The position numbers and the translations under genes were made by a program. The notes beneath the pieces are model-generated. The model had not been told where the DNA came from and made no database searches. It saw nothing but the letters and a program-made list of their open reading frames with translations. Positions 25,263 to 37,671 of a stretch of 64,000 bases of DNA are shown piece by piece (positions within the stretch are counted from its first letter, which is position 1; every line of letters begins with the position of its first letter). This DNA is from Hippophae tibetana (taxonomy: Eukaryota > Streptophyta > Magnoliopsida > Rosales > Elaeagnaceae): contig CM072806.1 in the NCBI GenBank assembly GCA_037013495.1, positions 18,955,001-19,019,000 on the forward strand, in the 5' to 3' direction.

Positions 25263-27842
25263 ATGGTGATGAATGAAGTTGGAGTTGGATTTGAAGGAGG
25301 TGAGAACGTGAAGGAAGCAAATAAGAAGTCAGACGGGTTGCATTTGGTTCAAGATCTGTTGAGTACGATTGAATATGTTGCTCAATTTGGAGATTACCGA
25401 AGAACGCAGAGGAAAGAATGTCATAGTATGGTGAGACGTATGAAGGTCTTATTGTCTCTGTTTGAAGAGTTACGGGATGTTGATACGCCGATTTCAGATA
25501 ATGGTATTACATGGTTGTGTAATTTGAAGAAAATATTTTGTTTAGCGAAGAAATTATTGACAACTTGTAATGAAGGGAGCAAAATTTACCTGGTCAGTTC
25601 TTTTTAAAATAAAAAGGAAAAAATTAATTAATATTCATTTATTGTTATTATTATTATTATTATTTTGAAATGGGTAATAAATCTATTGGTTTTGTATTTG
25701 AATAAATTATTTGTATACTCAGGCTCTTGAAAGCGAGGCAATTATGGGCAGATTTTACACAGTGCATGAAAAAATGAGTCAGGTTTTGGAAGAAGTGCCT
25801 GTTGACGAACTTGGTATCTCAGATGAGATTAAAGAACAAGTAAATATATTTATCCTATTATTTGCTAATTTACTTCATAGTGATACTTCATTTTGCATTT
25901 ATCACATGCATCTATATTTCAAGCATTTGCTTGTTCAATGTTTGTTTTGGTTACTGAAATGAAAGTAGCCAGCACTTAGGCATGAAGATTTTGGTGGGCT
26001 GGATTCAAATAGTTGAGATAGTTTGATGGATATGATTAATAGAGCAAAGTTATATTGAAAATATGTACAATCTGTTTCTAGTTGGAAAAAAATTATGTTG
26101 TTGATCTAATCAATCATTACTTTCCAGGTTGATCTAATAAGCATGCAACTCAAACGGGCAAGGAGGCGAACAGATACACAAGACATAGAACTGGCAATGG
26201 ATCTGATGGTGGTATTATCTGAAACAGATTATAGAAATTCTGATATAGCCATAATAGAAAGGCTAGCAAAGAAGTTAGAGTTATATTCTGTCGAGGATTT
26301 GAAGACAGAGACAGTAGCCGTAAGGAACCTTGCCATTGAAAAAGAAGGGCAAAATGTAGAGACTACTAAGCAAATAATTTACCTTCTCAACAAGTTTAGA
26401 CAAATTGCAGGCATGGAAGAAATAAAATTTGATGACCCTGCTGCTCCAAAAGTGCTCGAGAAGCGCCCATCATTGATGATCCCTCATGAATTCCTCTGTC
26501 CGATTTCCCTGGAAGTAATGACCGATCCTGTTATTGCGGCTAGTGGACAGGTGATCTCACAAGTGTTAAAACACATCTTTTTTAACAAGCAGATCATGAA
26601 ATTGGCTATGAACTTAGTCATTCTTACTTACATTAATTTTAGAAAGCAAAGTTTTGAAAAATTAATTTTAGATTAGCCTTGCTGTGACCTACATGTTTTA
26701 AGTCAAGTTTCTAAGCATTACAAGTATATTGGTAGGAGAAGTAAGTATGCACTATCTTATTTTCATCTTCTTTTGATTAATTATTGAAGACGTTTGAAAG
26801 AGAAAGCATACAGAAGTGGTTTGACTCCAATCACAAGACCTGCCCGAAGACCCGGCAAACTCTGGATCACCAAAAGCTAACACCAAACTATGCTTTCAAA
26901 ATCTTAATCTTACAGTGGTGTGAAAAGTACAATTTTAAGCTTCCTGAAAAAGATACTTCCCTGGGCCATGTAAGTTCTTCTGCTGAACACAAAGAGGAAA
27001 TATCATCCTTGGTTGAGCAACTATCTTCTAGCCAATTAGAAGTACAGAGGAAGGCTGTCAAGAACATTCGTTTGCTTTCTAAAGAAAATCAAGAGAACAG
27101 AGTTTTGATCGCCAAAAGTGGAGGAATCCCTCCATTAGTTCACCTCTTGTCTTATCCCGATTCCAAAATTCAAGAAAATGCAGTAACAGCTCTGTTGAAT
27201 TTATCAATAGACGAAGGTAATAAGAAACTCATAGCTAGTGAAGAAGCTATTCCAGCTATAATACAAGTCTTGCAAACTGGAAGTGTTGAGGCTAAAGAGA
27301 ACTCTGCAGCAGCTTTATTCAGCTTATCAATGCTTGATGAAAATAAAGTAATTGTGGGATTATCGAATGGAATTCCACCATTGGTTGAATTATTAGAAAA
27401 TGGAAGAATTAGAGGCAAGAGAGATGCTGCCACTGCTTTGTTTAACTTATGTCTTATCTTACCAAACAAGACTAGAGCACTTAGTGCCGGTATTGTGAAA
27501 CCTCTACTCCAATTACTAAGTGATAGAAACTTGGGTATGGTTGATGAAGCTCTATCAATCTTCTTACTACTTGCATCACATCCAGATGGGAGACAAGAAA
27601 TTGGGCAACTCTCATTTATTGAAACTCTTGTTGAACTGATTAGAGAAGGAACTCCTAAGAACAAGGAATGTGCAATCTCAGTTCTTCTTGAGTTGGGGTC
27701 TAACAATTCATCCCACATACTCGCTGCACTACAATTTGGAGTTTATGAGCATTTGGTGGAGATCACAAGTAGTGGTACCAATAGAGCTCAAAGGAAAGCA
27801 AATGCCCTTTTACATCTCATTAGCAAGAGTGAACAAATCTAA
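25263..27842 (+). CDS. U-box and ARM-repeat E3 ubiquitin-protein ligase (PUB12-15 type)
   Basis: Four exons join in frame to 640 residues: 25263-25592, 25723-25839, 26128-26550 and 26790-27842 (stop included). All three introns are GT-AG and phase 0. Residues about 20-250 form the plant U-box N-terminal (UND) region. The U-box spans about 262-335, from [19 protein letters not shown] through CPKTRQTL, and is split by intron 3 right after SGQ. ARM repeats follow from about 355 to the end ([38 protein letters not shown]). U-box proteins transfer ubiquitin from an E2 to substrates, and ARM repeats bind substrates or receptor kinases. The closest family by wording and length is the PUB12-15 clade, perhaps PUB15. 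The substrate is unknown. All U-box core residues I would check are present and the frame is open, so the gene is probably functional. Confidence 0.95.
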
Positions 27843-28113
27843 AAAATATTTAGATATACTACTCTGGTGTATATTATTTGTTTTAAAATTGAAAATATAT
27901 ATGCTTTCTGAACTCGTTCAGAGATTATGTACAAGCAGTTGTTGAGTTTTCGTATATCTTTGAAGTATTCATTCATCTTCGTTTTCTTGCTTCATGTTGT
28001 TTAGATATTGTTTTCCAATTCGCTTTATGCTAGTTGTTCTAAGAATGTAGATATATAATAGCATTTTAAAATTGATTATGTTTAAATTATATTTTTTAAA
28101 CATTAAATAAGAC
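27843..28113. other. 3' flank of the U-box gene
   Basis: AT-rich DNA that should hold the 3' UTR and polyadenylation site. No canonical AATAAA was assigned with confidence. The MITE-like element begins at 28117. Confidence 0.55.
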
Positions 28114-28315
28114 TTATCCCACGTTTGGTTGGAGGGAATGGAATGGAATCAGAATTGATTCCGTCCATTTTGCGTGTTTGGTTGGACGGAATGGAGAGCA
28201 GAATGGAATCTGATTACTAAAAGAGAAGGAATCACAATTCCTTCTCCCACCTTTGGTAATCATTATTCCATTCCCATCTAAACTTTTTTTTTCCAATTCA
28301 AACCTCACCTAAAAT

Positions 28316-29098
28316 ATAACCTTAAATTTAAATCCTAAATTCTCAAACCCAAAATTCCAAAACCCAAAATTCCAAAACCCAAAACCCTAAACCCAAAATT
28401 TCAAAACCCAAAACCCTAAACCCAAAATTTCAAAACCCTAAATCCAAAATTCTCAAACCCAAAATTCCAAAACCCAAAACCCTAAATCCAAAATTTCAAA
28501 ACCCTAAATCCAAATCTTAAAATCCTAAAACCTTAAACCCTAAACCTCAAATCCCTAAACCCTAAACCCTAAAACCCTAAACCTTAAAACATAAATCCCA
28601 AAACCCTAAAACATAAATCCCAAATCCCTAAACCCTAAACCCTAAATCCCAAATTCCAAATCCTAAAAACCTAAATCCTAAACCCCAAATCCCAAATCCC
28701 TAAACCCTAAACCCTAAAACCCTAAACCTTAAAACATAAATCCCAAAACCCTAAACCCTAAACCCCAAATCCCTAAACCCTAAAACCCTAAACCCCAAAT
28801 CTCCAAATCTCTAAACCCTAAACCCTAAACCTTAAAACATAAATCCCCAAACCCAAAACCCTAAAACATAAATCCCAAAACCCTAAACCCCAAATTCCAA
28901 ATCCTAAAACCATAAACCCTAAACCTTAAACCTTAAAACCCTAAAACCCTAAACCCTAAATCCAAAATTCTAAAACCCTAAACTATTTTTAGAAAAATAA
29001 GAATTTTAACCCTAAACCTTAACCTACAAATATAACCCAAATCCTAAATCCCTAAACCCTAAATCACACATCCCAACCCTCAAAACCCTAAACCCTAT
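28316..29098. repeat. Interstitial telomere-like array (CCCTAAA variants), copy 1
   Basis: Nearly 800 bases are made of degenerate CCCTAAA units (plant telomere type) mixed with variants such as CCAAAATT, CCCAAATC and CCTTAAA. The array is enclosed by the MITE-like element's subterminal sequence on both sides. This makes local expansion within a transposon more likely than a healed chromosome end or a fusion. Confidence 0.9.
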
Positions 29099-29363
29099 TT
29101 AGAAAAATAATAATTTTAATAATATATTTATTTTTAATTAAGTAATACTTATTTAGAAAAATAATGATTTCAATAATATATTTTGTCTCACGAAAAAATA
29201 GTAATTAAATGACATTATTTGAACTTTACAGCATGTAGGGTATTAAGGTCATTTACAGCTTTTTTCATTTCATTCCAGTGGCAAACCAAACACTATAATC
29301 CTGATTCTGAGCTTGATTCCAGTGGTCAAACCAAACAAAATTGTTTCCTTTCCATTCCATTCC

Positions 29364-29428
29364 ATTCCGATTCCGATTCCGATTCCGATTCCGATTCCGA
29401 TTCCGATTCCGATTCCGATTCCGATTCC
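29364..29428. repeat. (ATTCCG)n hexanucleotide microsatellite
   Basis: About 11 nearly perfect copies of ATTCCG are flanked by ATTCC pentamers. The array lies within the right subterminal region of MITE-like element 1. It looks like an expansion of the element's own GGAATC-type subterminal motif. Confidence 0.95.
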
Positions 29429-29453
29429 ATTCCACGAACCAAACGCCACCTTA

Positions 29454-30273
29454 GTAAGGTGAGTTTGTGATTTGAAGTAAAAGAAGTGAGAGATATTTAT
29501 ATATCTTATCAAAGGTTGACAAATTATCAATCTCCATTACAAGGTTGATCAAAAAATCCTATCAAATCGATAAAATCAAGCCATGTCAGATATCATATTG
29601 ATTTTAATTTTTAACACTATTCGTTTAATAATTTCAAAGCTAGCAATAATATCATATCATTTTCGAATAGAAAATATAGAATGTGATGAGTTTTTTTTTT
29701 GGTTAGTATTCAGATTCTTAAATTTTAAGGTTTAAAATTATAGTTATAGGTAAATATATATTTTATTTTATAATAAATTTTACTAATATTTATAAATAGG
29801 ATATTCATACCAAAATATTAATTAATGTGTTGTAAAAAAAATAAATTCTAAATTTCAATAATTTTCTACCAACTCTCCAAATTATATTAATTTAAAAAGG
29901 AATTTAATTTACAAGTAATTAGTGACTAATCCAAAAATTTAGTTTAGGAGAGTTACTATATAAACAGTAAAAAAAATTACTTGTTTTTAAATTACTATTT
30001 GATTTTTATAACAAAATATTATATGTATCTTATTTCACTATAAATATGTATAAATTATTAAATTTTTAATTTATTAAATAAAGCCATAAAAATGAAGTTT
30101 AATAGGAATCATAGTCCTATTTTATACCAATAACTTATTTATAATTTGATAAATATTACATTTAAAATATATGGTATGAGAAGTTACGGACCTACATATT
30201 TCCACCGCTCATTCCTTTCTCGTGTTTACTTAACACATAAGTTTTTAAGTAATCAAGGTTACATACAAGAAAT
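29454..30273. other. AT-rich DNA between the two MITE-like elements
   Basis: No gene, RNA or transposon terminus was recognised in these 0.8 kb. Confidence 0.6.
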
Positions 30274-30276
30274 TAA

Positions 30277-31201
30277 TACTATGTTTAGTTGGAGAGAATA
30301 GAAAGGAATTAGAATTAATTCCTTTTATTTGTGTGTTTGGTTGGGCTAAAAAAAGAGTCAGGAATAGAATCGATTCTTAAAGGAGAAAGAATCATAATTC
30401 CTTCTTCCCCTTTAGGAATCATGATTTCATTCTCATCTTAATTTTTTTTTCCAATTTTACCCCCACTCCAAATATAATCCTAAACTTAAATCCCAAAACC
30501 CAAAACCCTAAATACCAAATCCCAAATCACAAATCTCAAAACCCAAAACCCTAAACCTTAAACCCCATATCCCAAAACCCTAAGCCCTAAAATCTAAATC
30601 CCAAAACCCCAAATCCCAAATCCTAAAACCCTAAACCCCAAATCCTAAAACTAAAAACCCAAAACCCAAAACCCCAAACCCCAAATCCTAAAACCCTAAA
30701 CCCTAAATCTCAAAATCCCTAAACCTTAAACCCTAAGCCCTAAACCCCAAATCTTAAATCCTAAAACCCTAAATCCAAAATCCCAAATTCTAAAACCCTA
30801 AACCTTATTTAGAAAATAAATAATTTTAACCCTAAACCTTAACCCACAAATATAGTTCTAAACCCTAAATCCTAAATCTTAAACCTTAAAACCCTAAACC
30901 CTATTTAGAAAAATAATAATTTTAATAATATATTTTCTTTTTAAGTAATAATTATTTGGAAAATAATTATTTTAATAATGTATTTTGTATGACGAAAAAA
31001 TAATAATTAAATAATATTATTTAAATTTTACTGAATATAGGGGTATTAAAGTAATTTATAGTTTTTTCCATTCCATTTCAGTGGCAAACCAAACACTGTA
31101 ATACTTATTCTTTCTTTGATTCCAATGGTCAAACCAAACAACATTGTTTCCATTTCATTTCGATTTTGATTCTGATTTCATTCTGTGAACCGAACGTCAC
31201 C
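30277..31201. mobile_element. MITE-like element 2, sister of 28117-29450
   Basis: The layout matches element 1: a left end reading TATGTTTAGTTGGAGAGAAT, a telomere-like array, and the conserved stretch CCCTATTTAGAAAAATAATA. The right end, read on the other strand, starts GGTGACGTTCGGTTCACAG. TAA trinucleotides flank both ends (30274-30276 and 31202-31204), which is the TTA/TAA duplication expected for Harbinger-type elements. It is shorter and more diverged than element 1 and lacks the hexanucleotide expansion. Confidence 0.77.
30475..30905. repeat. Interstitial telomere-like array (CCCTAAA variants), copy 2
   Basis: About 430 bases of degenerate CCCTAAA/CCCAAATC units fill the centre of MITE-like element 2, in the same orientation and position as the array in element 1. 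Confidence 0.88.
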
Positions 31202-31204
31202 TAA

Positions 31205-33139
31205 GTTACTGATTTGATTTAATACCATTGGGAGTTCTGAATTAAATTCCTGAAATATTTTTAAATATTTTTTTTCTTAAATTAACATCCTTAAAAATAA
31301 ATAATTTTGCATTCAAAAGACATTTTCTTAAAACAATCATTTTTATATTGATTCCACGATTAAAAAATAAGTACAATAAAATGTAATTTACTTACAATTC
31401 ATCTTATTTTTAATTTCTTTTGTTTTCTATTCATTTTTTTATTCCATTCAAATTCTATCATGTATTAGTAAAAGAGTAAAGAAGGAAAAATTAAAAAAAA
31501 ATGAAAGAACAAAATAAATATACCAATAAAGACTAAAGAGGAAAAAGAAGGATATATTTTGCTTTTGGGTTTTATTTTAAGGTAAATTATACAAATTGTT
31601 CCAAATTTTTCGTATTGGGTTCCTTATTATTATTTTTCATAATTTCATCCATTTTTTTATTTTCACACTTTTAATCTCTTACTTTTTTCTCATAATTTGG
31701 TTCTTTTACTTTTTAATTTCAACATGTTTGATCCAAAATTTAAAACCAACAATAAATCAAACTATAAAAATATAAAATAATAAATGATCAAAGTATAAAG
31801 GTTAAAAAATAAAGGATTAAATTGTAAGAAAAATAAGAGGAACAAAATGTTAAAATTAAAATAAAAGGATCCATTTGCAAAAAAACAAAAAAACAAAAAA
31901 GCAAATAAAGTTAATATATATATATATAATTAATTATCATTTATATAATTCATTTCTTATATAACTGTTATTATAAAACATAAAGATAAAATACAAGTGG
32001 GCTTAAAGAAGTCGAATTACGGTTTAACTTAGCTCAGCCTATAAAATTTTATCGTCATTTTAGAATTTATTAGCTTTCACACTCTCTTATAATTCTCACT
32101 AAAAGTGGCTCAATAAACTCTTAGTTTCTTTCCCTCTTTCAAGTCAGTAGGAATGTGCATGGGATGAACGAAAATAGTTTTTGAAATAATTGTCTTTGAA
32201 ATTGAAGTGGTAAATATGTACCCAAAATTATCTAAAAATCATTAAAATTTGAGGATGATTTTTATCCGTGGTTAGGGACACAAGACGAGTAATAAATAAT
32301 ATCTAAAATTATACCAATTATATAAAATTAATGAACAAAAGATAGAGGTGAATTAATGGTATTGAGCATTAATATATAAGTAAGAGATTCAATGTTCAAA
32401 TCTCTAAAAATTCAATTTTTTATTGATTTAATAAATATATAAATTAATTAAATAAATATAATATATATCAAATAAGGACAGGAATGGAGATGGATATTAG
32501 TGTAATTATACTCGTCTTGTAATTATTACTTCATGATCGAGTAATAACTGAAACAGTTCCCATCTTTGTTCTTAAAACTAATTGGATAAAAACTGTACCA
32601 CAATGTAGATAAATGCGGATACCCAAACCCTTAGTTAAAATACTCATTCCTACAAATGAGTAATCTAAGGACAACGGTGTAGTGTCTTTAACATATTTTC
32701 TGATGTTATCTTTGTATATCAAAAAAAGTAGTTACTGATCATAATATATACTTGCATGTATTTATTTATCTTAAACTAATGTGCAAGCAAGCACAAATGG
32801 AATGGCACACATAACAAACAAAAAAAGACCATGCATGTGAGAGGGTGCATATAACAAACACAAAAGACCATGCATGTGAGAAAGCATAGCTCTTTGATTA
32901 AGATTGATTGGAATTATTTTGAAGTGGAATTAACGTCAAATATGGAGATCCTTAAAACATGCGTTGAAAAATGTGGAATGTTGACATTGTAAGCAAGACA
33001 CATGCTTACAATTCCTTTAAATCCTCTTGGATCCCTAGGAGGAAACTAATTGTATTTGAATTTGAAAAATGATTCAACATATTTATATTGATCTTGAAAC
33101 AAGAACCTAAAACCTAGAAGGTTCATTAATGATCTTGAA
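31205..33139. other. AT-rich intergenic DNA
   Basis: No coding content was recognised. The only structure seen is a 40-bp tandem duplication at 32811-32885 and AT microsatellite stretches near 31910. Confidence 0.6.
32811..32885. repeat. 40-bp tandem duplication
   Basis: Two adjacent copies of a unit contain ATAACAAACA and GACCATGCATGTGAGA, differing at a few sites. Confidence 0.85.
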
Positions 33140-35335
33140 TGACTATTACCCATATTATTTTTTAGAAATTTACAATTTCATTTTTGTTCCTTTTTTGTTG
33201 CAACTGCATGGCATTCCCCGTATTCTTATTTTTGTAGATAATATGGTCAACTTGGCAAATGAAATTGGAACATTAGTGGAACTAGAGAGAATGCCTAAAC
33301 TTGAACTTCTTAACCGAAATCTTGCACGATCATGCATAGAAATACAAGTGGATAAACCTTTCCTTGTAGGTAAACTTCTTAAACAACAAAATCTCAATGA
33401 TCCTTTAACTTGGATACAAATAAGATATGAAAGAATTTTTGAATTCTATCATATCTGTGAACTAATAACACACATCACAGTGCATTTTCATGAAAAAGAT
33501 GCAACTTTCATAGAATTGGAGAATGGTAGTCACTTTAGGCTATATGGAAACTGATTGAAAGCAAGCAGTAGAATGGATACTCTTATTATGAACCATTTTA
33601 ACAAGCTACACCTTAAGTCTTTCCAAAGGAAATCACATTCATTAAGAACATAAGCTCATTTTGGAAACTCATGCCAATTACATAAACTACAAAACCTGCA
33701 AATTATTAAAGGAAACTTTGAAAAAGACTAAAAAAACATATCTAATGTTGCAACTAATCACCTTATTTACCTTTTTTTCTAATGCAAGTGACATAAATTA
33801 TACTCTTGCTTTTATAGGAAGATCTCAAGATCAAATAGTTTATCCAAATGTATTAGACAAAGACAAGGAAGTCATATATCAACTATACTTATCTATTCAT
33901 CCCATACATAACATGAAAATGCAACAACTGTAACTACATAAGGGAACCTATTTTTCTCTAATTTCTTATTGCAACTACATAAGGGAACCAATTTTTCTCT
34001 AATTTCTTATTAGCACGGATCCATACTTGATCTCTTTAATGTAATGTAGAATCAAGTCACTGACTTTAATTGATTCAGATATGCTTAAACCAATCCCTTG
34101 TAACATTTGTGTGTATGAATGTCAATACACCTAATGTTGTAAGTACACTAGTAAACTTATCTCTTTCCCCAATCCTACCTTTAATGACCATATCACTAAA
34201 TCCAAAACCCTCGTATAATCACAAAACCCTTTCTCTTCTAACTAGATCAAGTGTTTTTTGCAACTAACAACAATATTAAAAATTCAATAAATACACCTTC
34301 ATACTTGCATACCTCAGTGTTTGAGCCCACAAATATAAAAGTCAATCCCTAAAAAAGAGTCTCAATGACAAGAAGTGCCAAAGGAACCAAGAAATCAAAA
34401 AATCCTATTATAATTGAAACCAATTATGAAGTTGTCTCTAAAAAAAAGGAAGTCACAAGAGACAATTGATCAATCCTATAAGAAGAAAAAGGCCTTGGGA
34501 AGTTTTTCAGTCCCTTATTCCACATTTGTGATAGACAAAAACATCATAAATTTCTATGAAGAAAATTTCAAAAAATAGATATTGTAATTTCTGATGGACA
34601 AAAAAGTTATACAAAGAGGAGTTATTGAAGTGTACACAAGAAATCAACTCTAATAGTAACAAGTATGGCCTAGAACACCTTAATGCTTATAGAGAGTTAA
34701 GAAAGTTGGTCAATATTCATAATCCTAATTTTGTATGGCTCACAAAGCCACAAGCCTTGGGTGAACATCTTCATAACTTAGCTTTTAGGATAGGTTATAG
34801 ATTTTCTATATAAAGTCATCTCTCAATTTAGCTAGAGGGCATGCCTTGTATGTTAAGAATGGGATAGGCTTTGGAATTTTTGAACAAAGTGCAAATATAG
34901 GAGCTTTAGAGATCAAAGGGCTTTCATGCCATGGATAAATGATTATTTTGTTTTGTATATGCTCTTTCGTAGTAAGTGAAAAATCAAAATTCTATTCGTA
35001 TCATTGGAAATCTTAACGATGTCATTTTTGCAAATGAAAAGGATGGTGGAAAACCTTTCCAACCCAATAAAAGTTTCTTAAAATATTTCATAGTTATATG
35101 TGGTGGAGTATGCTTAGGGGCTTTAGGTCCTTGGTTTCCATGGAAGAATAAAATATCAAAAAATAAAAAATAAGGAAAAAGTTGGATATAGTAATTACAA
35201 GTGAAGCATGGTTAATTTAGCACCCAAGAACAAACACAATAAATAAATACTTTACAATTTCTGATCATTGCCCAATTTTGTTAGATACTAAGTTAAATGA
35301 TCCATTTTACCAAGGCCTTTTAGATTCTTGAAGTA
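33140..35335 (+). mobile_element. LINE (L1-type) remnant: ORF1 and endonuclease fragments
   Basis: The region 33200-33560 encodes a DUF4283-type LINE ORF1 segment: HGIPRILIFVDNMVNLANEI, then WIQIRYERIFEFYHIC and the closing YGNWLKAS. From about 34660, broken frames read like an apurinic-endonuclease domain. They include LVNIHNPNFVWLTKP, then GNLNDVIFANEKDGGKPFQP near 35010 and finally TISDHCPILLDTKLND near 35255-35300. The closing SDHCPIL motif carries the catalytic His of this nuclease family. The reverse transcriptase is absent: sequence unrelated to LINEs starts at about 35336. Stops and frameshifts show a dead copy. A 41-bp tandem duplication (33932-34012) sits between the two parts. Confidence 0.82.
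33932..34012. repeat. 41-bp tandem duplication within the LINE remnant
   Basis: Two adjacent copies of a unit starting AACTACATAAGGGAACC, with one or two mismatches. Confidence 0.9.
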
Positions 35336-36390
35336 TGGCAAAGGGATTGATCGCCATACACGTGTCGCGCCGTGATTAGTTGGAACTATCAGTTTTGTTT
35401 GTTTTGATCGTAGCCCTTGATCTGAAGTTGATCTGACGGTCCAGATCGCACTTGAGCAATATTTAAGCCTCTAATCACTCCATAAACCCTAAGCGACCTC
35501 CATTAGCATAATTTTGGTCAATTTTTGGAGCTAAAAATATAAAACAATTCAAAAAGAGATACAATTTTGGTAGAGATTCAAGAGGAGATTAGCATTACAA
35601 TTCAAGAGATTGATTATATTTCTTCTTCTACTTTTTTTTATCAATTCTTATGTCTTTCTTTATGAACAATATGAGCTTTATGGACAAAATTATGTCTAAT
35701 TAATTCATTAATCTAGGGATCTTATTAACCTAATTTTCACCATGTGATAATCTAATATTTTACCTTAATTATAATTTTAATTTAATTTGATTTTTATGCT
35801 ATTAATTGTTTGGACAAAAAATTATCTATAGAGACAATTAAATAGATTTGAGAAAATTATTTAATTGTTTGTCTTGATTAAATAACATGCATAGTTTCTA
35901 GGCAAAGATGTATTATTCTTATGTATGTGATTCGTAATTGATGAACTTAATAAGTAGTATGTAATTGAATCGACATGAGAGTGTGATTAAATTAATTAAT
36001 ATATGATGTGTAGTTTACTTGAGAGAAGAATACATGTTAGTTTAGATTCAATTGATCATGTAATTAATTGATAATTATGTTGGAAAGATTTTAGCGATTC
36101 ACATGTTTAGAAAATTGAGAGATTACGTATTCTTTAATATTTTCTCATATATTTTCTTAGTTATCAAATTTGATTTAGTTAATTATTGCTATTTACTTTT
36201 AGTTATTTTAATTTTTTTTTCTTAAAATATAAAAACACATAAAAATTGATTTTTATTTTTTTTAGTTTTAAAAATTAGTTTCTAATAAAATAATCTTCGT
36301 GAGAATAATATTTTCTTATCATTATATTACTTGTTGCAATATGTATACTTGCATTTTCATTACACACATAATTTGTGTGACAATCACTTT

Positions 36391-36560
36391 ACATACTTAT
36401 TTTTGAAAGAGTACGTAAGCTTTACATATATATTTTTGAAAAGAGTATCTTTGCTTTACATGCATATTTTTTAAGAATATGTAGGATTTACACATATATT
36501 TTTGGAAAAGTATGTAAGTTTTACATACATATTTTTAAAAGAATAATATGTAAGACATAC
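36391..36560. repeat. 33-bp tandem repeat, about 5 copies
   Basis: Diverged units begin ACATAC or ACATAT and contain TATTTTTGAAAAGAGTA and GTAAG(C/T)TTT motifs. Unit starts are near 36391, 36424, 36458, 36490 and 36523. Confidence 0.8.
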
Positions 36561-37306
36561 ACACATATGATAAATATGCAAGATTATTAATAGATAAAAA
36601 CAAAATAATATTAAAAAAATCAATCAAATCTAACATTATGAGTAAGTTATAGACCTAAAAATAAATAAAAATAATTGAAGATAAAAAAGTATATTTCAAA
36701 ACTCTAAACATAGTGATAGTGATATTTAAGTAAAATATACGATAGTCTTTATTATGCTATTATTTTAGGCAATTAATACGATACTTTTGCATTATTAATT
36801 TTTTAACAAAAGTTTTTGAAATTGATCAAGTTTTGAAAGGATTCCTATTTACTACACATAATATTAAAAAAAATCCTATATAATATCTATAATGTTTAAA
36901 AAGTTTTGGTTTAACATAATAACAGACATAAATATCATTTAGAACTATCTGAGTAATATCATCAATACACATCCTTTCCTCCTATTTCTTCTCTTCTAGC
37001 TGCATTTAGCATCATTTAAGGTATTCCAGTTTCAAGAAAACAAAGGATTTCCTCATTCTTTCTAACTTCTATCTATTATACTAAGAAATGTACTCCACTA
37101 ACCATCATTTTATTTAAGAAGTTATCTCTAGAGACACTGTAACAATTTGTTATTATGGGAGAATATATTGTGAATTTTTTATGTTCATAGACAATGCAAA
37201 ATCCGGGTATGAAGCTTTATGTATGCATGGAGGTAAGTTAATTGATTTTGTTTTGATGCATTTTGTGTTGTGCTAAAGGAAATTAAAAAAGATGATTTAG
37301 TGAAAA

Positions 37307-37671
37307 TGTTAGTTAATCTTGTAAGATCACAATTCAATCCAGAAACGTTCAGAAAATCATATGAACACAAAATTTAAATACAGCGGAAACAAAAATGAAT
37401 TGAAAACATACCTCCTACCATTGATCAAATTTCAACACTTATACAAGAATTCCAATGAATTTTTGATTTGATATTCTCACTAGTTTCTCACACTTACTCT
37501 CTGCATTTTGATGGTATATCTGAATGTATCAGTGAGTAATGAGAGGACCCACTGCCTTTATAAATGTTCTCTCGTCAAAAATCTCGTATGATTTTGTAAC
37601 CGACGTACGGTTTCTACGAAATCAAATTGTCACCACCGTTCACCGTTACGTTGCACCACTTTGATGTTACA
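37307..37671 (-). repeat. Possible solo LTR (copia-like)
   Basis: The block starts TGTTAGTTAATC and ends GATGTTACA, giving TG...CA ends with an inverted TGT/ACA. Its minus strand reads like a copia LTR (TTTCCGCTGTATTTAAATTT). No target duplication is visible, so this is tentative. Confidence 0.3.

Larger units (their letters stand above)
28117..29450. mobile_element. MITE-like element 1 (Harbinger/Tourist-like) with telomere-like interior
   Basis: Imperfect terminal inverted repeats begin CCCACGTTTGGTTGGAGG at the left and, on the other strand from the right end, GGTGGCGTTTGGTTCGTGG. TTA trinucleotides flank both ends (28114-28116 and 29451-29453). A 3-bp TTA duplication plus a G/C-rich start running into GTTTGGTT is the usual signature of Tourist-type MITEs of the PIF/Harbinger superfamily. 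Inside lie GGAATGGAATC-type subterminal repeats, a long telomere-like array and a hexanucleotide array. No transposase is encoded. A sister copy lies at 30277-31201. Confidence 0.8.

Noticed and set aside
27170..27718. Gene on the minus strand opposite the U-box gene
   Set aside because: It is an antisense reading of the ARM-repeat exon, with no recognisable domain of its own.
28316..29098. Chromosome end or ancient telomere fusion
   Set aside because: Two separate arrays sit in the same place inside related elements with terminal inverted repeats and TTA/TAA flanks. A mobile element explains them better.
29219..29470. Protein with a long Asp-Ser repeat
   Set aside because: The reading frame comes from the ATTCCG microsatellite inside a MITE-like element. 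There is no other coding signal.
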